11,982 nucleotides of DNA from Mariprofundaceae bacterium (lineage in GTDB: Bacteria; Pseudomonadota; Zetaproteobacteria; Mariprofundales; Mariprofundaceae), in NCBI GenBank assembly GCA_030950965.1, contig JAUZQP010000222.1, forward strand, positions 1 to 11,982, written 5' to 3'. The notes beneath the pieces are model-generated. The model made no database searches. It was not told where the DNA came from and worked only from the letters and a program-made list of their open reading frames with translations. Below, piece after piece: positions 5,500-11,982 of the stretch. The number at the start of each line of letters is the position of its first letter. Positions within the stretch are counted from its first letter, which is position 1. The position numbers were made by a program, and so were the translations under genes.

Positions 5500-6454
5500 G
5501 CACTCCATCCAATGGGCCGCGCTGCCCTAACTCAAGCCGTTGAATATAATCACGCATCCCTGTTTCTAGGGTACATGTTGGTTGCCAGTCGAGGATGCGT
5601 TGTGTTTCGCTTAAATCCGCTTCGGTGTGCATTTGATAAAAAGAAAAGGGATTATCAAAGTATTCCACATCAAACGATTGCCCCAATGCATCGCCTAAAA
5701 TTGTTACGGCATCGTTAAAGCAGCGTGCTCGACCTGAGCCCACATTACAGACACCCGAAAGTGTGCCATTCATGGCTTCAAGGTTTGCATCAATCACATC
5801 ACGAATATAAACAAAATCACGTTGTTGCTCGCCATACTTAAATAAGCGCAGCTGCTCGCCAGCTTTTGCCTTCATGTATAATTGCAACATCATCGAAGCC
5901 GTGTTGTTTCCATTACGTTCATGCTTGTGATGTTCGCCTGGGCCATACACATTAAAGTAGCGTAAACCAACGATACCACCATGATGACGAGCATAAAAAC
6001 GCGAAGCGATACGATCCATCGCTAATTTAGAGAAACCGTAAATATTCTCTGGTTGTTCACCACGACCAATCGCATTCGGCGCAGCAGAATTCCCGTAAGT
6101 CCCTGCTGATGAAGCATAAACCAAACGTGTGGAAGAAGCTGCCGTTGCTTCGAGCAAAGATTTGAAGGCATTGGTATTCACCTCCACCATGCGCCGTTGA
6201 TCCATCACGGTGGTGTCGGTAATAGCAGCTTCGTGGAACACACCGTGGTATTCACCCGCCGCAATTTCCGCCAGCAAGTGCGGATCATCGCAATCGGCAG
6301 CACGCACTTCACAATCCAAGGGAATCAGATTACGCCAATCACCCGAAGAAAAGTCATCCACAATCACCACATCAGTGTCGGATTGACGCAGCAAAGTGGC
6401 AGCAATATTGCTACCAATAAAGCCCGCTCCACCTGTAATTACATATCGTTTCAT
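5492..6454 (-). CDS. hldD: ADP-L-glycero-D-manno-heptose 6-epimerase
   Basis: Extended short-chain dehydrogenase/reductase (also called rfaD/gmhD) that converts ADP-D-glycero- to ADP-L-glycero-manno-heptose for the LPS inner core, using tightly bound NADP. 320 aa; E. coli HldD is 310. The cofactor motif GGAGFIGSN begins at G8 (GxxGxxG = G8, G11, G14). The catalytic set is S116 in YASSAGTYG and Y139-xxx-K143 in YGFSKLAMD. GLRYFNVYGPGEHHKHE is the family's substrate-loop signature and supplies the second lysine known to matter in HldD. DFVYIRDV and a C-terminal FSFYQMHTEADLS are also typical. ATG and the upstream stop overlap (ATGA). It sits between an HhH-like gene and the bamE-like gene in the leuA operon, not with the usual rfa/waa cluster. 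Confidence 0.95.
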   Translation of the reverse strand: MKRYVITGGAGFIGSNIAATLLRQSDTDVVIVDDFSSGDWRNLIPLDCEVRAADCDDPHLLAEIAAGEYHGVFHEAAITDTTVMDQRRMVEVNTNAFKSLLEATAASSTRLVYASSAGTYGNSAAPNAIGRGEQPENIYGFSKLAMDRIASRFYARHHGGIVGLRYFNVYGPGEHHKHERNGNNTASMMLQLYMKAKAGEQLRLFKYGEQQRDFVYIRDVIDANLEAMNGTLSGVCNVGSGRARCFNDAVTILGDALGQSFDVEYFDNPFSFYQMHTEADLSETQRILDWQPTCTLETGMRDYIQRLELGQRGPLDGVHD

Positions 6455-6864
6455 TCGCTCACTGGTTCATTCGTTACTGCCCACTGCTGTTGCAAATTGG
6501 CAAAAGCATGGCAGGTGGCTTCCTTACAAATAGGGTAACCCGCACGCTGATTTACTGCCTCCATCATCACGGTGGCATCATCGTCCATGACTTGATCGAC
6601 ATCAAGGTTGATTTCTGCCAACAATCGCGCCATCCATGTACCCAAGCCAGGCAAACGGCTGATGCGTACAATGCGAATGAGCTCATCACAGCGAGCCTCG
6701 CTAATTTGACCACCACTGGCAGCAGAGAGCTCAGCAGCATACGTTTGATCCAATTGATTCAATGGGCGGCAGAGTAGTTTAAGGATCACCCATTCACTTT
6801 CGCTGGTATAACTTTTGTCTTCATGCAGCGGAAACACACCGCGCATGGTGGTTACTTTGCCCAT
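6451..6864 (-). CDS. Conserved-looking small protein with possible helix-hairpin-helix (Cdd1-like) segment
   Basis: 137 aa from the ATG at 6864, whose first base is shared with the pentapeptide gene's TGA stop. An in-frame ATG 17 codons earlier would overlap that gene by about 50 nt and is less likely. Soluble, no signal peptide. Residues about 65-100 (RISRLPGLGTWMARLLAEINLDVDQVMDDD split over two helices) resemble a LPGxG helix-hairpin-helix turn. A later GYPICKEATCHAFANL recalls the Cys-containing end of Cdd1/pathogenicity-locus proteins. Both are by-eye resemblances, so function is not assigned. The HhH would suggest DNA or protein binding. The gene ends in an ATGA overlap with hldD. Confidence 0.7.
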   Translation of the reverse strand: MGKVTTMRGVFPLHEDKSYTSESEWVILKLLCRPLNQLDQTYAAELSAASGGQISEARCDELIRIVRISRLPGLGTWMARLLAEINLDVDQVMDDDATVMMEAVNQRAGYPICKEATCHAFANLQQQWAVTNEPVSE

Positions 6865-7223
6865 CAATCGACGTAGGCCGTAGGGCCTGCGATATACGCG
6901 CCCTTCAAAGCCCATTGCTGAATTTTAGCACCGATGCGATTGGAGTTCGTTAAATTTGAGCGACGCATGCGCGCACCTGTAAAATCAGCACCATACAAAT
7001 CGCAGCCCATTAGATTAGCACCGCGCAAATCCGCCTTACTGAAATCACATTCAACCAAAGAAGCATCATGCAAATCAGCATCACGCATCATACAGCCCGA
7101 GAAACTGCAGCTCTGCATCTTCGCGCCTGATATATCTTGAGTGGAAAAATCCACCCCCGACAAATCGGCATCACGAATCAACTTACCCTCAGCAATCATT
7201 TTTTTCAACTCATCAAGCGTCAT
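6864..7223 (-). CDS. Pentapeptide-repeat protein
   Basis: 119 aa. After a short helical start (MTLDELKKMIAEGKLI), residues 19-113 divide without a break into 19 five-residue units of the A(D/N)LxG type (ADLSG, VDFST, QDISG, ADLHD, ADLRG, ANLMG, CDLYG, ADFTG and others). This is about five coils of a right-handed quadrilateral beta-helix. Hydrophobic residues recur at the central position as expected, and the tail is PTAYVD. The family includes DNA-mimic gyrase inhibitors (Qnr, MfpA) and many proteins of unknown role. This one is shorter than Qnr and has no obvious loop insertions, so no function is claimed. A good Shine-Dalgarno (GGGGGAT) lies 6 nt before the ATG. It follows leuA by 73 bp with no terminator between. 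Confidence 0.92.
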   Translation of the reverse strand: MTLDELKKMIAEGKLIRDADLSGVDFSTQDISGAKMQSCSFSGCMMRDADLHDASLVECDFSKADLRGANLMGCDLYGADFTGARMRRSNLTNSNRIGAKIQQWALKGAYIAGPTAYVD

Positions 7224-7296
7224 TGGTTATCCCCCATTGTGCAGTCAAGTGCTGGATATTATGGCTTAGTCAACGCAAGGCAAGCTCTGCCATGCT

Positions 7297-8841
7297 TCAC
7301 ACGCCAGAATATTGGGCGTGAACCGCCTTGGCATGCATGTTGGGCAGGCGGTTCAATGCTTCAATCAACGCCTGAGCTGAAGCGACAATAATATCGGTAT
7401 CCGCGCCTTGACCGTTGACAATTTTATCGCCACTTTGCAAACGCACGGTCACTTCGCCCTGCGCATCCGTTCCCGAAGTAATCGCGTTGACCGAGTACAG
7501 CAACAAACGTCCCTTGGGTTCAACCAAGGACTTGATCGCCTTAAAAGCCGCATCAACAGGGCCATCCCCCTCGCAGGTTGCGCTATGGCATGCGCCATTG
7601 ATTTCCAGCTCCACGATTGCCACGGGGGTATCTCGCGTTCCTGATGCTACATGCAGGTTCATTAAGCGGATATGCTCATCAATCGCTTCGCCATCATCGC
7701 TAAAAATCGCCACCAAGTCTTCATCAAAGACCTCTTTCTTTTTATCGCCCAATGCTTTGAAGCGGGCAAATACCTTCTCTAAGTGCTCACCTTCGATGGG
7801 CATGTCCAGTTGTTCGTAACGGTCTTTTAACGCAGCACGACCGGAATGTTTACCCAACACCATGCGGTTGGTCATCCAACCCACCGAAGCAGGGGTCATA
7901 ATCTCGTAGGTTTGCTTATGCTTCAACACGCCATCTTGATGAATACCCGACTCGTGAGCAAAGGCATTCGCCCCGACAATCGACTTATTCGCCTGCACAG
8001 GCATACCTGTAATCTGACTGGTCATTTTGGACATCGGTACGATTTTCTCGGTATGAATACCTGTTTCAATGGCATAACGGTCGCTGCGTGTCTTCAAAAT
8101 CATGACGATTTCTTCCAGTGCGGCATTGCCTGCACGCTCGCCCAAACCATTCATGGTGCACTCGACTTGGCGCGCACCATTTTCAATGGCCGCCAATGAA
8201 TTAGCTACAGCCAAGCCCAAATCATTATGACAATGCACCGAAAAAATTGCCTGATCGGCATTGGGAACACGCTCGCGCAACATACGAATACGTGCGCCAA
8301 ATTCATCGGGCGTCATATAACCCACGGTATCAGGGATGTTAATCACCCGCGCACCCGCAGCAATGGTGGCTTCCACGATGCGGCACAAAAAGTCCATGTC
8401 AGAGCGCCCAGCATCTTCCGCCGAGAACTCCACCTCAGCCGCCAAGGAGCGCGCCAACTTCACCGACTTCACCGCCTGTGCTAACACCGCATCTTCATCC
8501 ATGCGCAATTTTGCTTGCATGTGGATAGGGCTGGTCGCAATAAAGGTGTGAATGCGTCCACGATCACCCGCTGGTGCAATCGCCTTAGCTGCCGCTTCAA
8601 TATCGCCACGCAACGCCCGCGCCAAACCTGCAATGCGCGGCCCTTGCACTTCGCTGGCAATGCGATGCACCGCCTCGAAATCACCAGGCGAAGCGACGGG
8701 GAATCCCGCTTCAATAATATCCACACCCAGTCCAGCTAAACCATGCGCCATACGGATTTTTTCATCCATATCCATCGAGCAACCAGGTGATTGTTCACCG
8801 TCACGCAATGTCGTATCAAAAATATATAAACGTTCGCTCAT
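7297..8841 (-). CDS. leuA: 2-isopropylmalate synthase
   Basis: First committed enzyme of leucine synthesis: acetyl-CoA + 2-oxoisovalerate to 2-isopropylmalate, cytoplasmic. 514 aa, the usual length for proteobacterial type LeuA1. The TIM-barrel catalytic domain starts DTTLRDGEQSPG (9-20). The metal ligands VHCHNDLG include H203 and H205 (E. coli H202/H204), followed by NGLGERAGN. GKHSGRAAL opens the linker, and the last roughly 120 residues form the LeuA dimer/allosteric domain that binds leucine for feedback inhibition. I place the start at 8841 because GGGAGAG lies just upstream and MSERLYIFDTTLRDG is the conserved N-terminus. The frame is open to 8928, but that part overlaps the leader attenuator and looks non-coding. 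It is first in the operon and controlled by the promoter and leader at 8929-9097. Confidence 0.96.
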   Translation of the reverse strand: MSERLYIFDTTLRDGEQSPGCSMDMDEKIRMAHGLAGLGVDIIEAGFPVASPGDFEAVHRIASEVQGPRIAGLARALRGDIEAAAKAIAPAGDRGRIHTFIATSPIHMQAKLRMDEDAVLAQAVKSVKLARSLAAEVEFSAEDAGRSDMDFLCRIVEATIAAGARVINIPDTVGYMTPDEFGARIRMLRERVPNADQAIFSVHCHNDLGLAVANSLAAIENGARQVECTMNGLGERAGNAALEEIVMILKTRSDRYAIETGIHTEKIVPMSKMTSQITGMPVQANKSIVGANAFAHESGIHQDGVLKHKQTYEIMTPASVGWMTNRMVLGKHSGRAALKDRYEQLDMPIEGEHLEKVFARFKALGDKKKEVFDEDLVAIFSDDGEAIDEHIRLMNLHVASGTRDTPVAIVELEINGACHSATCEGDGPVDAAFKAIKSLVEPKGRLLLYSVNAITSGTDAQGEVTVRLQSGDKIVNGQGADTDIIVASAQALIEALNRLPNMHAKAVHAQYSGV

Positions 8842-8928
8842 CACACTCTCCCAGCCTCTGCACCAACCCTGTCGGATCGCATCATCGTGTATAACAGCGC
8901 GAGGCTCAGTAACCGTTATACGAAACAC

Positions 8929-8956
8929 AAAAAAAAGCCGCGAATAAATCGCGGCT
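8929..8956 (-). terminator. Attenuator terminator in the leuA leader
   Basis: On the minus strand an 8-bp perfect stem (arms 8949-8956 and 8936-8943, AGCCGCGA/TCGCGGCT) with a 5-base loop is followed by eight T (plus-strand A run 8929-8936, the last A being in the stem). It lies about 90 nt upstream of the leuA ATG and downstream of the promoter, so it should stop leader transcripts before leuA. Its first arm shares four bases with the competing antiterminator stem. Confidence 0.9.
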
Positions 8957-9028
8957 CGTGAAAATTAAAGGATGTTTAACATCCCGAACATATACACGAG
9001 CCATCGCACCAGAATAGTAATTCCAGTG
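8953..9028 (-). promoter_or_regulatory. leuA leader: pause hairpin and antiterminator
   Basis: Three further stems can be drawn in the leader RNA. First, bases 9020-9028 pair with 9007-9015 (9 bp, two G-U) around UACU; this is the candidate pause hairpin and contains the leader's Leu codons. Second, GGCUCGUG (9002-8995) pairs perfectly with CACGAGCC (8960-8953), enclosing a small 6-bp hairpin at 8970-8984. This second stem uses AGCC (8956-8953), the start of the terminator stem, so the two exclude each other. A ribosome stalled at the Leu codons at 9015-9020 leaves GGCUCGUG free and favours read-through. One that reaches the stop at 8976 covers it and allows termination. This is the classical attenuation logic, inferred from pairing and positions. 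Confidence 0.75.
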
Positions 9029-9062
9029 AAAAAGAAGGTGGTAAAAGGTTCGTAGAAAACAT
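8976..9062 (-). CDS. Leucine leader peptide (leuL-like), 28 aa
   Basis: Short ORF between the promoter and the attenuator. It has five Leu codons (CTT, TTA at 6-7; CTG at 13; TTA, CTA at 15-16), mixing rare and common ones, and ends in a Cys-rich FWCDGSCICSGC with four Cys. The Leu pair at 15-16 lies in the loop of the first hairpin, and codon 21 begins the antiterminator arm, exactly where stalling would matter. The stop codon is in the loop of the small hairpin at 8970-8984. The ATG is only about 8 nt from the -10 box, so the mRNA would start at or within a few bases of it: leaderless or nearly so, without Shine-Dalgarno. It is not similar by eye to E. coli leuL. Too short for automatic gene calls. 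Confidence 0.65.
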   Translation of the reverse strand: MFSTNLLPPSFSLELLFWCDGSCICSGC

Positions 9063-9069
9063 GCGTGCT

Positions 9070-9097
9070 ATTATCCCGAAAACATCGGCAAGGTCAA
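9070..9097 (-). promoter_or_regulatory. Sigma70-like promoter of the leuA operon
   Basis: On the minus strand, TTGACC (plus 9092-9097) and GATAAT (plus 9070-9075) are spaced by 16 bp, each one or two bases from consensus. Start of transcription is predicted at about 9062-9066. Bases 9098-9178 upstream show no operator I can identify. Confidence 0.7.
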
Positions 9098-9181
9098 ATA
9101 CTAAAAACAGACATCAGCAGGCAGGCAAAGTATGAGCGTATTGGCTTGTCAGTGGCGAGATGTTACCGTTGCTGCCTATAA

Positions 9182-9339
9182 GTAGCTGACCATAAGTCTT
9201 TTAACATTTTCTTCTTGTCTATTCCGCGAGCTTCTGCGTTACAAAAAGACTTATATAGCAGTGCTATACGTCGTTTTTTATGCCTTGAATCTCGCGAAAT
9301 ATCCTGCGATAAAATGTTAAAAGACTTATGCCCACCTAC
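9182..9339. mobile_element. Element D: 158-bp MITE sharing its core with element A
   Basis: Terminal inverted repeats are 9182-9210 and 9311-9339 (26 of 29 match); the inner 19 (ATAAGTCTTTTAACATTTT) are perfect. The length is identical to element A. The flanks are TAA (9179-9181) and TTA (9340-9342), a TNA duplication with one difference. The interior (9214-9310) aligns along its whole length with the interior of the adjacent A copy (9375-9470) although the terminal repeats differ. No ORF. Confidence 0.8.
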
Positions 9340-9342
9340 TTA

Positions 9343-9500
9343 GGTAACTCGCAACAAACAATCTACCAAACTAGCTTGTCTTTTTGCCCAGCATCGGCGT
9401 TGCAAAAAAGCTTACATAGCGAGCTATGCTTTGCTTTTTGCGCCTTGATGCTGAACAAAAAACCTGCGCGATTTTGGTAGATTATTTATTGCGAGTTACC
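9343..9500. mobile_element. Element A, copy 2: 158-bp MITE with TTA duplication
   Basis: Reverse complement of the copy at 4626-4783 and the same length. The ends (9343-9370 and 9473-9500) match at 26 of 28. Flanking TTA at 9340-9342 and 9501-9503 is the target duplication. The left TTA is also the right flank of element D, so A inserted directly beside D. The interior folds as a long imperfect hairpin centred near 9418-9425 (ATAGCGAGCTAT). Confidence 0.88.
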
Positions 9501-9510
9501 TTATATTTTA

Positions 9511-9600
9511 GTCACCGTTCACCTGTCCTCTTATTTTTTTTATCAGCAAAGCGAAAGTGCACAGTTTACGCTCTGGTAAATGAGCATTTTCAACACCGCA
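9511..9600 (-). repeat. Diverged relic of element B
   Basis: The reverse complement of 9548-9600 aligns with the core of B at 4550-4595 (TTGAAAGTGCTCATTTACC, then GCGTAAACTG). The outer end at 9511 (GTCACCGTTCACCTGTCC) resembles B's GTAACCATTCACACC end. The far end, in the G-rich 9601-9640, is too diverged to place and no target duplication is clear. Confidence 0.65.
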
Positions 9601-9643
9601 GAGGGGAAGTAAGGGGAATGGGGGAATAATTTTGAGGGGGTGC

Positions 9644-11982
9644 ATGATGCGCTGTATCAATATACCTGTTTGCTTAATGGCTTTATCCAGATCTGTTTTA
9701 ACGTTCATGACTTTCTCTTTTATGTTGTGCGCGCTCGCCATCCCCATGGCATCGGCGAGTAGTACAACGCAACTATCGACCCACCACCCTTCGGATCCTG
9801 ACCTGTCCATTTCGAGCATCGAGCCTGTTGAGGGAAGTCGTTTTTTTAGCCTTGATGTCAACTACCGCTTGAAGGGCAAAGGTATGGATTACAGCGCGCA
9901 CTGGAAAAGTCGTGTTAACCCTGATGCCATCGCGTCATTCATCCAAATTACACCGCATGTGGACGTGCAAATCATCCCTTCGCCAGAGTCATTTCGTCTG
10001 ATTGGAACGTTTGAGCCTGCGACCCGTTACAGCATGCATTTTCGCACAGGCTTAGGGGACAATCAGCATGCGTGGTTAAGGAAAGACAAAACAGTTACCA
10101 TCACCACACCGTCGTTCAAATCAAACATGAGCTTTCTTAGCAAGGCACGTTACTTACCACGTATGGATGGGGTAGAGCTGCCCTTTGAATACCGCAACGT
10201 CGATCATGCGCGCATTAAAGTCCTGCGTGTGCCACCACAAAACCTGGTGTTTTGGATGAGCCAAAACAATGGGCGCTATACCTCAGCAGAAGTCGCCGAA
10301 GCAGTGTTAACCAAAGACGTAAAACTCACCATGAAGCAGGATAAAAGCCAACGCTCTGCCGTTGATTTATCAGCATTAAAAGATGCTGGTAAGGGCGTAT
10401 ATGAAGTTAATCTGTTTCAATTGCGTGGCAAAAAACATATGGAACATGCGATGGACTCTTCACTCATCGTGGTGACCGACTTGGCTGCCATTGCCAAGAA
10501 AAGCGATCAGGATCTACACGTCTGGACACGCTCGGCGCGTGACTTCACCAAAAAAACAGGCGTGCAAGTGCGCGTGATGAGTTATAACAACTTTGAAATT
10601 GCAAGCTGTATCAGCGATGCAACAGGCGCATGCGTGCTTCAAGGCGTGATGAAGCAAAAGAAAAAACCTTACGCGCTGATTCTTTCTACCGATGATGACT
10701 TATCCTACCTGCGTTTTTCCGATGTTGCGCTGGACAATGGCGATGCCAAACAGCTGCGCCCCTATGATAGTCAGCACACCGCCTTAGAAAGTTACGTTTA
10801 TAGTTCGCGTGGTGTCTACCGCCCTGGCGAAACCGTCGATTTAGCTGCGATTACATGGACGGGTGCGCATCAAGCAGCAAAATCTGTGCCGTTGCAGTGG
10901 AAGATCCTCACCCCACGCCAGCAAGTGTTGCGTGAAGTCAGCGTACGCAGCTCCACCTTTGGCATGAGCGCGCTACAACTGCGGTTGAATGATTATGCCA
11001 CCACGGGGAAATACCAAGTCATCGTGAGCAGTGGCAAGAAACAGCTCGGCACGATGGGCTTTTTCGTCGAGGAATTCATGCCTGAACGCATCGCCCTCAA
11101 GGTAGAGACAAAGCAACCGTGGGTGGTGGCCGAACATAGCGCGGACTTTGATCTGGATGCGCGGTATTTATTCGGCCCTGCTGTGGATGGTGGTCAGTAT
11201 CAAGCACGATTTTCGCTACAGCCTGCTTGGTACACTATCCCTAACCATGCGGATTTTTCCACGGGCACATACCAACTACATAAAAAAGCTGCCATCATGC
11301 TACCGCCCAGCATGGGTACGCTGGATGCCTATGGGCGCGCCAGCATCAGCGCGATGACGAAACAGCTTAGCGCATCCTTCCCCACGGTGATGAAGCTGAC
11401 CGCGCGGGTGGATGTGAACGAAGCAGGCAGTGGTCGCATGACGCACCGCGAACAAAGTATGTTGGTCGCTGCTCAAGCACAGATATTGGGTTTGCATGCG
11501 ATCAGTCATGATCATGGTGTCGTTCATGTTGAAGGGCGTACGTTCAACCCTGAGGGCAAAGCTGTGTCGGCTCAAAGCAGGGTAAAACTGTCGTTGTGGC
11601 AGGTCTATTTTAATTGGAATTATAGCTGGAACCCTGAAACTGGCCGCGATGAATGGCACGCCGAACGCCTACTCATGCCGACGGGAACAGAAGGCGGCGC
11701 GAACCTGAAAAAAGGACATTTTACAGCCAAATTACCGCTGACCGAGGAGTGGGGCGAATACATCGTTCGCGCCACGATGGCTGATGGGCAGATTGCCGAT
11801 CTTCCTGTGACGGTTGGCTATCCGTGGTATTGGAGTGAAGCAAGTAAAGATGGCAATAAACCACCTGCGCCCGATCAATTACGTTTGCATGCCTCACACA
11901 GCGAAGCGAACGCAGGCGATGCGGTGGAGTTCAGTTTTGAAGCACCGTTTGCAGGGCAGGCACTATTCACCTTGGAGTCCGA
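9644..11982 (+). CDS. Bacterial alpha-2-macroglobulin family protein (YfhM/MagD-like), 3' end cut by window
   Basis: Large envelope protein thought to trap proteases in the periplasm, often working with the peptidoglycan synthase PBP1c. Open from 9644 to the window edge: 779 codons of an expected 1500-1900. A signal peptide is visible: hydrophobic core about 18-33, then PMASA|SS, a type I cleavage site near 38/39. The C29 context (FMLC) is a poor lipobox, unlike the lipoprotein form in E. coli. MG-domain signatures are in order: VWTRSARDF and VQVRVMSYNN with an ATGACVLQG turn (about 322-332), PYALIL..DDLSYLRF, the hallmark SRGVYRPGETVDL (388-399), and GFFVEEFMPERIALKVE. Any thioester (CxEQ) and the macroglobulin C-terminus lie beyond the window. 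The Shine-Dalgarno GAGGGGG precedes two adjacent ATGs (9644, 9647). No pbpC neighbour is visible here. Confidence 0.93.
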   Translation, partial: MMRCINIPVCLMALSRSVLTFMTFSFMLCALAIPMASASSTTQLSTHHPSDPDLSISSIEPVEGSRFFSLDVNYRLKGKGMDYSAHWKSRVNPDAIASFIQITPHVDVQIIPSPESFRLIGTFEPATRYSMHFRTGLGDNQHAWLRKDKTVTITTPSFKSNMSFLSKARYLPRMDGVELPFEYRNVDHARIKVLRVPPQNLVFWMSQNNGRYTSAEVAEAVLTKDVKLTMKQDKSQRSAVDLSALKDAGKGVYEVNLFQLRGKKHMEHAMDSSLIVVTDLAAIAKKSDQDLHVWTRSARDFTKKTGVQVRVMSYNNFEIASCISDATGACVLQGVMKQKKKPYALILSTDDDLSYLRFSDVALDNGDAKQLRPYDSQHTALESYVYSSRGVYRPGETVDLAAITWTGAHQAAKSVPLQWKILTPRQQVLREVSVRSSTFGMSALQLRLNDYATTGKYQVIVSSGKKQLGTMGFFVEEFMPERIALKVETKQPWVVAEHSADFDLDARYLFGPAVDGGQYQARFSLQPAWYTIPNHADFSTGTYQLHKKAAIMLPPSMGTLDAYGRASISAMTKQLSASFPTVMKLTARVDVNEAGSGRMTHREQSMLVAAQAQILGLHAISHDHGVVHVEGRTFNPEGKAVSAQSRVKLSLWQVYFNWNYSWNPETGRDEWHAERLLMPTGTEGGANLKKGHFTAKLPLTEEWGEYIVRATMADGQIADLPVTVGYPWYWSEASKDGNKPPAPDQLRLHASHSEANAGDAVEFSFEAPFAGQALFTLES

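Noticed and set aside
8842..8928. In-frame N-terminal extension of leuA (29 codons)
   Set aside because: It lies directly after the attenuator terminator, has no family similarity, and the conserved N-terminus plus Shine-Dalgarno fit 8841.
8906..9004. Alternative 32-codon leader ORF starting at 9004
   Set aside because: It runs through the terminator hairpin, has only two Leu codons and a weak ribosome site; the 9062 ORF explains attenuation better.
9179..9640. CRISPR array or tandem repeats
   Set aside because: The repeated pieces are inverted terminal repeats of separate elements with target duplications, not regularly spaced direct repeats.
9508..9861. 117-codon minus-strand ORF
   Set aside because: It lies antisense to the signal-peptide region of the alpha-2-macroglobulin gene and across the B relic; the translation shows no domain.

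Overview
The window looks like a chromosomal stretch of a Gram-negative proteobacterium of medium GC. A heptose epimerase for LPS core, a BamE-type outer-membrane lipoprotein, a proteobacterial-length LeuA and an Azotobacter FdI-like 7Fe ferredoxin all fit this. I cannot decide between gamma-, zeta- or other proteobacteria from the sequence alone.

Layout. (1) 1-1240, minus: a 7Fe ferredoxin followed 8 nt later by rlmN (a radical-SAM rRNA methyltransferase, cut by the left edge). (2) 1373-1553: a 175-bp mobile-element-like inverted-repeat unit inserted one base past a stop codon. It carries fragments of two other repeat families. (3) 1555-4506: a small signalling-like cluster. A MglA/Cvn-type GTPase and its partner (with weak DUF4388/PATAN resemblance) run on the minus strand. 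Divergent from them is a fusion of a kinase-fold domain with a calcineurin-like metallophosphoesterase. (4) 4501-4798: an IS66-end-like MITE (family B) into which a second MITE (family A) has jumped. (5) 4814-9097, minus: one long apparent operon, leuA - pentapeptide-repeat protein - HhH-like protein - hldD/rfaD - bamE-like - small membrane protein. Many of its stop and start codons overlap. It begins at a sigma70-like promoter followed by a leucine attenuator with its own leader peptide, and ends in a clear rho-independent terminator. (6) 9179-9640: an array of repeat elements D, A and a B relic. (7) 9644-end, plus: the first 779 codons of a bacterial alpha-2-macroglobulin.

Main points. The operon combines leucine synthesis, LPS-core sugar synthesis and envelope genes under a leader that reads as classical ribosome-stalling attenuation. 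The intergenic regions hold at least four related inverted-repeat elements. Three have exact 3-bp TNA target duplications (TAA, TGA, TTA), and one is nested in an element with an 8-bp duplication, so insertion order can be read directly. Two of the families share a roughly 96-bp core but have different terminal repeats. The most novel-looking coding content is the kinase-like/phosphoesterase fusion opposite the GTPase pair. No tRNA, rRNA or CRISPR was seen.
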